This document shows positions 23,875 to 28,003 of a stretch of DNA of 28,003 nt, one piece after another. The stretch is from a bacterium. GTDB lineage: Bacteria > Bacteroidota > Bacteroidia > Bacteroidales > Muribaculaceae. The notes beneath the pieces were generated by a model that did not search any database, was not told the origin of the DNA, and saw only the letters and a list, made by a program, of their open reading frames with translations. A program made the position numbers and the translations under genes. Within the stretch, counting starts at the first letter, position 1. Every line of letters starts with the position of its first letter. The DNA lies in NCBI GenBank assembly GCA_004559845.1, contig SFWW01000005.1, positions 1-28,003 of the forward strand, in the 5' to 3' direction.

Positions 23875-24943
23875 GCCGGCTGCATCGCGCATCGATTTGC
23901 TCACCTCGTGGCGCGGCATTTTCTCGATTTGCATTGTGATATTCCATTGCCGCATTGCTGCCATGACCGAAATTACCAAATTCTCTGTGGTGTTTTTCTT
24001 CATGGTGAGCGGATTTTTGATGGCAATGAAATATCATAAAGCCGATTTGTCGGGGCGTGATTATGGCAAGTTTCTCGGTTGGCGTGCCTTGCGACTCTAC
24101 ACCCACCACTGGGTGGCGCTCGCAGTGTATGTGGTGCTGGTGGTGGTTTTTGCTCATGGCAGAGGTGCCAACTGGGATGCTTTGTTGCCCAATGCCCTGT
24201 TTGTGCACATTTTCTCCGTGAAGCGCGAAGTGATATTCTCGTTCAACGGCCACATGTGGTTTTTGGGCGATTTACTCCTATGCTATGCCCTCTATCCGGT
24301 GCTGAGCGCACTGTTGCGAAGACTCAAATTCGGCATCCAATTGCTGATGATGCTCTTCCTTATGGCTGTGGTAGGATGGGTGATGGGCAACAACATGTCG
24401 CCCGACTTGCTCTTGCCCGCCTACGTTTTTCCCCCCGTGCGCATCTACGAATTTGCTTGGGGCATCGTGCTCTATGCGTGCTACGCCCGGCTCAGGCATC
24501 AAGTGGCAGCGTGGAGCGATGCTCGGGTGTCGGCGTTGCTGCTCTTGGTGATGTGCTCGTCGCTGCTGTTGATGGTGATGGTGCGCTATGCCGAAGGCTC
24601 TGCCGTGGATGCTTTCAATGAGTTTGTGCTGTGGGAAATCCCCGTGATGGCATTGATATTGACGTCGGCATTCACTGCCGGCCGTTGCAGTCCGCTCATC
24701 CGTTTGCTCACTTGCCGTCCCTTGATGTGGTTGGCGGAAATCAGTCTCGAAATCTATGTGCTTCAAGCCATAGCAGGACTGGTGTATAATTATATGATAT
24801 GCCCCGTGTTAGGTCACTTCGGCTATCCCCTCTACGAATACTACCCCGTGGGCATTTTCTTCCCCCTCATCCCCATGGCATACCTCTGGCGCCGCTACAT
24901 CAGCATCCCCCTCAACACCCACGCTCGCCGCAAATTCGCCTAA
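23867..24943 (+). CDS. Acyltransferase-3 family membrane protein (probable O-acyltransferase)
   Basis: 358 aa, about ten hydrophobic segments. It opens with RIDLLTSWRGIFSICIVIFH (R-x-D...RGxxxxxVxxxH, the catalytic-site motif) and VVFFFMVSGFLMAMKY (the FFxxSGF motif). The C-terminal half has GHMWFLGDLLLCYALYPVL and LAEISLEIYVLQ. Family members move acetyl or other acyl groups onto polysaccharide or lipid-linked sugars across the inner membrane. It is translationally coupled to the GT2 and lies next to the EPS locus, so surface-glycan acylation is the likely job. It is intact, unlike the pseudogene at 12.9-13.6 kb, and not closely similar to it. Confidence 0.92.
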   Translation: MTKPAASRIDLLTSWRGIFSICIVIFHCRIAAMTEITKFSVVFFFMVSGFLMAMKYHKADLSGRDYGKFLGWRALRLYTHHWVALAVYVVLVVVFAHGRGANWDALLPNALFVHIFSVKREVIFSFNGHMWFLGDLLLCYALYPVLSALLRRLKFGIQLLMMLFLMAVVGWVMGNNMSPDLLLPAYVFPPVRIYEFAWGIVLYACYARLRHQVAAWSDARVSALLLLVMCSSLLLMVMVRYAEGSAVDAFNEFVLWEIPVMALILTSAFTAGRCSPLIRLLTCRPLMWLAEISLEIYVLQAIAGLVYNYMICPVLGHFGYPLYEYYPVGIFFPLIPMAYLWRRYISIPLNTHARRKFA

Positions 24944-25046
24944 GTTTGCGAAAAAGGTTTTAGCATACGATGGCGTGTAAGTTTTCTTTTTCATTCCTCC
25001 GATGCCGGCTGCTATCAAAATAGCATTAAAAGAAAGAGGGTGGGGG

Positions 25047-25079
25047 ATTGTTAAATTTTTGTGGTGGTTGCAATATTTG
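25047..25079 (+). promoter_or_regulatory. Possible promoter of the type IX secretion genes
   Basis: ATTG (25047-25050), a 21-base spacer and AATATTTG (25072-25079), one base off TAnnTTTG. The predicted start near 25086 fits a start codon at 25098 or 25107. Confidence 0.35.
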
Positions 25080-25106
25080 GCGGGAAATGGCGTTATTATG
25101 GTTGAG

Positions 25107-25850
25107 ATGAAAATTGTTTTAAAACCACATATTGCCTTTGCGTTGCTGGTTTTTACCGGTTTGCTTTGTCGTGCGCAAGATAATGATAAGATTCTGAATC
25201 GCCAGTATGCCGACCAAAAGAAGATTCATTTCGGTTTTTCGGTGGGCACTAATTTTCAGGATATTGGCATTGTGAATAATGGCTTCACCACCGACGATGG
25301 CGAGACGTGGTTTGCCGAAGTGCCGCAACATTCGCCCGGCTTTTGCGTGAATGTGCTTGCCGATTTGCGCCTTGCCAAAAATTTCAACCTACGCTTTTCG
25401 CCGGGTATGTATTTTGGCAACAAGGTGGTGAAATATATCAACACCTCCGCCACAGAGGAGCAAACCGACCCTATGCGTCGAAATCAGAGCCAAAACATCA
25501 AGTCGACTTATGTGGTGCTTCCGCTTGATTTGAAAATTTCAGCCAACCGCTACCACAACATTCGCCCTTATTTCACCGGTGGCGTGATGGGCTTATTTGA
25601 TGTGGCGAAAGACCGCTCCGAGCAGTTGCGCTTGGGCAATGCCGATGCCATGCTCACCGTGGGTATGGGTTGCGACATTTATTTGCCGTTTTTTAAATTG
25701 TGTCCGGAGCTGAAATTTTGCTTCGGCTTGAAGAATATGCTAAAAAAAGACCGTCCCGATTTGGAAGAAAACCCCGAAATGATGCGGTTCACCCAAAGCG
25801 TGGACAAAGTGACCAACAATATGGTGGTGCTCACCTTTTATTTTGAATAA
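25107..25850 (+). CDS. porT: PorT-family outer-membrane beta-barrel protein
   Basis: 247 aa from ATG 25107; 25098 is nearly as good, while 25002 would bury the signal peptide. Signal peptide MKIVLKPHIAFALLVFTGLL ends CRA-Q. The mature part has LNRQYADQKKIHFGFSVGTN, then alternating strands (LRFSPGMYFGNKVV, YVVLPLDLKIS, IRPYFTGGVMG) and ends VVLTFYFE with a terminal aromatic, as expected for a barrel. NxxxYDxKxxHFGFxxG and NxxPYFxGG are the PorT/SprT pattern. PorT is an outer-membrane protein needed for type IX secretion. The two genes that follow support this call. A generic PorT-like barrel not required for secretion remains possible. Confidence 0.8.
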   Translation: MKIVLKPHIAFALLVFTGLLCRAQDNDKILNRQYADQKKIHFGFSVGTNFQDIGIVNNGFTTDDGETWFAEVPQHSPGFCVNVLADLRLAKNFNLRFSPGMYFGNKVVKYINTSATEEQTDPMRRNQSQNIKSTYVVLPLDLKISANRYHNIRPYFTGGVMGLFDVAKDRSEQLRLGNADAMLTVGMGCDIYLPFFKLCPELKFCFGLKNMLKKDRPDLEENPEMMRFTQSVDKVTNNMVVLTFYFE

Positions 25851-25895
25851 TGAATCTTAATTGATTGTTTGCCAACTGAATGTAAAGCAACAGGG

Positions 25896-26861
25896 ATGAA
25901 GACCGGATGGAGTAAATACGTTTTGATGATGCTGGTGGCTTGGGTGTCGGTGCCGACGCTTAAGGCACAAGTGGATAACCAATACACCCAATATTATATG
26001 GTGCCCGGCTACTACAATCCCTCCGCCATTGGCAACACCGACTACATCCACATCACCCTGGGCAGTCGCGCCCAGTGGGTGGGCATCAAGCACGCTCCGC
26101 TTTCGTTTGTGGGGCTCGCCGATATGCCGTTTAAGTTTCTCAACAAGCGCTTTGCCACCGGTGTGAGCATCAATCAAACCTCTATGGGTCTGTATTCCGG
26201 GCTCAATGCCTCGGCACAGTTGGCATATAAGCACCGCCTCTTTGGCGGCACCCTTAGCGGCGGCTTTCAGGTGGGCTTGGTGAACGAAAAATTTAAGGGC
26301 TCCGAAATCATAGAAATCGGAGGCGAAGAAGCCGATGACGCTATCCCCAAAACCGACGTGTCGGGCAATGCCCTCGACTTGGGGGTGGGCTTGCATTATC
26401 AGCATAAATATTGGTGGGCAGGCATTTCCGCCACCCATCTCACGGAGCCTTCGGTGGAAATGAAAGCCGAAGGAAATGAAGAAGACCTCTACATTTTTGA
26501 GGCGGGACGCACATATTATTTTATGGTGGGTGGCAATATCCCGATAAAAAATACGTTATTTGAATTACAACCCTCTGTGTTTGTGAAAACGGATTTCAAT
26601 CTTTTTCAGGCAGAAGCCACCATGCGTGTGCGCTACAATAAGTTTATCACAGGAGGCGTGGCTTATCGCCACAACGATGCCGTGAGCTTGGTGGCGGGGG
26701 TTGAAATTAAAAATTTTGTGGTGGGATATTCCTACGATTACCCCATTTCCGACATCTCTAAGGCCACTTCGGGTAGCCATGAGGTGTTTGTGAACTATAA
26801 TGTGAAACTCAATTTAGGAGAAAAAAATAAAAATAAACATAAGAGTATTCGATTAATGTAG
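25896..26861 (+). CDS. porP: Type IX secretion membrane protein PorP/SprF
   Basis: 321 aa from ATG 25896; a TTG at 25869 would add nine residues in front of the signal peptide, so I reject it. Signal MKTGWSKYVLMMLVAWVSVP ends LKA-Q. The mature start QYTQYYMVPGYYNPSAIGNT and LGSRAQWVGIKHAPLSF are the PorP/SprF hallmark (Q-x-x-x-N-P-A-x-x-G, then R-x-Q-W). The rest is beta-barrel-like. PorP is the first gene of the porPKLMN core operon and links the periplasmic ring and motor to the outer membrane. Three bases separate its stop from the gldK start. Confidence 0.92.
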   Translation: MKTGWSKYVLMMLVAWVSVPTLKAQVDNQYTQYYMVPGYYNPSAIGNTDYIHITLGSRAQWVGIKHAPLSFVGLADMPFKFLNKRFATGVSINQTSMGLYSGLNASAQLAYKHRLFGGTLSGGFQVGLVNEKFKGSEIIEIGGEEADDAIPKTDVSGNALDLGVGLHYQHKYWWAGISATHLTEPSVEMKAEGNEEDLYIFEAGRTYYFMVGGNIPIKNTLFELQPSVFVKTDFNLFQAEATMRVRYNKFITGGVAYRHNDAVSLVAGVEIKNFVVGYSYDYPISDISKATSGSHEVFVNYNVKLNLGEKNKNKHKSIRLM

Positions 26862-26864
26862 AAT

Positions 26865-28003
26865 ATGAAAAAGGTACTATTAATTTGTTTGTCCACTTTC
26901 GTGTTTGCGCTGATGCTCAATTCGTGCTTCTCCGGCAAGCGCTCTATTTCTGCCTATGGAGGCGAAGTGACCGGCGTGGGTGGCTCGGTGTTTGTTGAGC
27001 CCACACCCTACGGCATGGTGCTCATTGATTGTGGCTCTATGAAGGAAGGTCCGTCGCAAACCGATTCGCTCTGGGGCATCGACTCCACGGCAAGAGGCGT
27101 GTCGGTCGACGCGTTTTGGATGGACCAAACCGAAATCACTAACTCCAAGTACAAGCAATTCCTCTATTGGGTGCGCGATTCCATTATCCGTGAACGCCTC
27201 GCCGACCCCGCTTATGGTGGAAACGATGAATTCAAAATCACCGAAGATAAATACGGCGACCCGGTGAAGCCGCATCTCGATTGGACCAAAAATATTCCTT
27301 GGCGTAATCCCAGCGAAGACGAGGAACGCGCCATCGAAAGCGTGTATCGCATCAATCCCATCACCGGGGTGAAGGAACTCGACCCTACGCAAATGAATTA
27401 CCGATATGAGGTCTACAACATGACCGAGGCGGTGAAGCGTAAGCATCGCTTAGACCCTACCACGCGCGACTACAACACCGACCACGCCGTCCCCACCGAA
27501 GTGCCTGTCATCAGCAAGGACACCGCTTATATCGACGACGATGGACGCATCGTGCGACAAACCGTGAATCGTCCGCTCTCCGGACAATGGGATTTTGTGA
27601 ACACCTATATCGTGAATGTGTTTCCCGACACCACTTGCTGGATTAACGATTTCGACAATGCTTACAACGAGCCCTACGTGCGGATGTATTTTGCCAATGG
27701 CAACTACAACAATTATCCCGTGGTGGGTGTGAGCTGGGAGCAAGCCAATGCGTTCTGCAATTGGCGCACCGAATTCCTCCGCAAATCGCTCGGCAAGGAG
27801 GGGGTGTATGTGGAACCCTACCGCTTGCCCACTGAAGCCGAATGGGAATATGCTGCTCGTTCGGGCATCAGCAAAAACAAATATCCATGGGAAGGCGAAC
27901 TGCCACTCACCGAAGATGAAGGATGCTTCTATGCCAACTTTAAGCCGCAAGAGGGCAATTATGTGAAAGATGGCTCCATTGTGAGCGCTCCCGTGGGCAC
28001 CTA
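26865..28003 (+). CDS. gldK: Type IX secretion ring lipoprotein GldK/PorK (partial, runs off the right edge)
   Basis: 379 codons are visible from ATG 26865, open to the edge. The N-terminus MKKVLLICLSTFVFALMLNS is followed by Cys 21, a lipobox. The formylglycine-generating-enzyme (sulfatase-modifying factor) fold follows: VFVEPTPYGMVLIDCGSMKEG, FWMDQTEITNSKYKQFLYWV, YPVVGVSWEQANAFCNWRTE and YRLPTEAEWEYAARSG. GldK/PorK uses this fold structurally and forms, with PorN/GldN, the periplasmic ring attached to the outer membrane. The length seen and the position after porP fit the family; gldL, gldM and gldN should follow outside the window. Confidence 0.94.
   Translation, partial: MKKVLLICLSTFVFALMLNSCFSGKRSISAYGGEVTGVGGSVFVEPTPYGMVLIDCGSMKEGPSQTDSLWGIDSTARGVSVDAFWMDQTEITNSKYKQFLYWVRDSIIRERLADPAYGGNDEFKITEDKYGDPVKPHLDWTKNIPWRNPSEDEERAIESVYRINPITGVKELDPTQMNYRYEVYNMTEAVKRKHRLDPTTRDYNTDHAVPTEVPVISKDTAYIDDDGRIVRQTVNRPLSGQWDFVNTYIVNVFPDTTCWINDFDNAYNEPYVRMYFANGNYNNYPVVGVSWEQANAFCNWRTEFLRKSLGKEGVYVEPYRLPTEAEWEYAARSGISKNKYPWEGELPLTEDEGCFYANFKPQEGNYVKDGSIVSAPVGT

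Noticed and set aside
24944..25106. Start of the PorT-like gene at 25002
   Set aside because: It would add 35 residues before a typical signal peptide; the ATG at 25107 or 25098 fits better. I see no other gene in this gap.
26880..27950. Two minus-strand open frames (26880-27446 and 27450-27950)
   Set aside because: Both are antisense to gldK, which is open over the entire interval and has clear family motifs.

Overview
The window looks like chromosomal DNA from a Bacteroidota species, most likely order Bacteroidales (a Prevotella- or Muribaculaceae-like gut or oral lineage). Three things point there. Genes for the type IX secretion system (porT-like, porP, gldK/porK) sit at the right end. 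Several genes are preceded by the Bacteroidota promoter form TTTG-N(19-22)-TAnnTTTG, and Shine-Dalgarno sites are rare. Secreted proteins have signal peptides ending in A/C-Q. The exact genus cannot be told from the sequence alone.

Layout. (1) 1-1093, minus: the start of a secreted protein running off the left edge, and a GtrB/DPM-like family 2 glycosyltransferase. (2) About 1.1-8.1 kb: a repeat-rich accessory island. It holds small AT-rich orphan genes, a 781-aa BspA-type leucine-rich-repeat protein with an unrecognised C-terminal domain, and an AAA ATPase of the DUF4143 class. Around these lie at least three families of short non-coding repeats. Two near-identical copies of a ~260-bp element with an internal inverted repeat stand in direct orientation 6,248 bp apart and bracket the whole island. 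A 25-bp REP-like palindrome occurs in inverted orientation on either side of the leucine-rich-repeat gene. (3) 8.2-9.3 kb: the housekeeping ATPase ychF.

(4) 9.3-22.5 kb, all minus: a Wzx/Wzy-type exopolysaccharide or capsule locus. In transcription order it is wzx flippase, wza-like export lipoprotein, wzc-like copolymerase/kinase, wzy polymerase, a GT4, a secreted beta-helix protein, a broken acyltransferase, a GT4, a radical SAM/SPASM protein and a GT4. A strong promoter lies in front of wzx and a probable second one before the radical SAM gene. (5) 22.7-24.9 kb, plus: a divergent pair, a membrane GT2 and an intact acyltransferase-3, probably also for surface polysaccharide. (6) 25.1-28.0 kb, plus: porT-like, porP and gldK/porK, the beginning of a type IX secretion operon that continues past the right edge.

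Reading the locus together: sugars are assembled on a lipid carrier by the GTs, flipped by Wzx, polymerised by Wzy under control of the Wzc homologue and exported through the Wza-like lipoprotein. The acyltransferases and the radical SAM enzyme would tailor the product or its assembly. No initiating phosphoglycosyltransferase is in the window, so it must lie elsewhere. Points most worth a second look are the repeat-bracketed island, the non-canonical Wzc-like kinase domain without a tyrosine tail, the NxN in place of DxD in the divergent GT2, the decayed O-acyltransferase, and the radical SAM enzyme inside the glycan operon.
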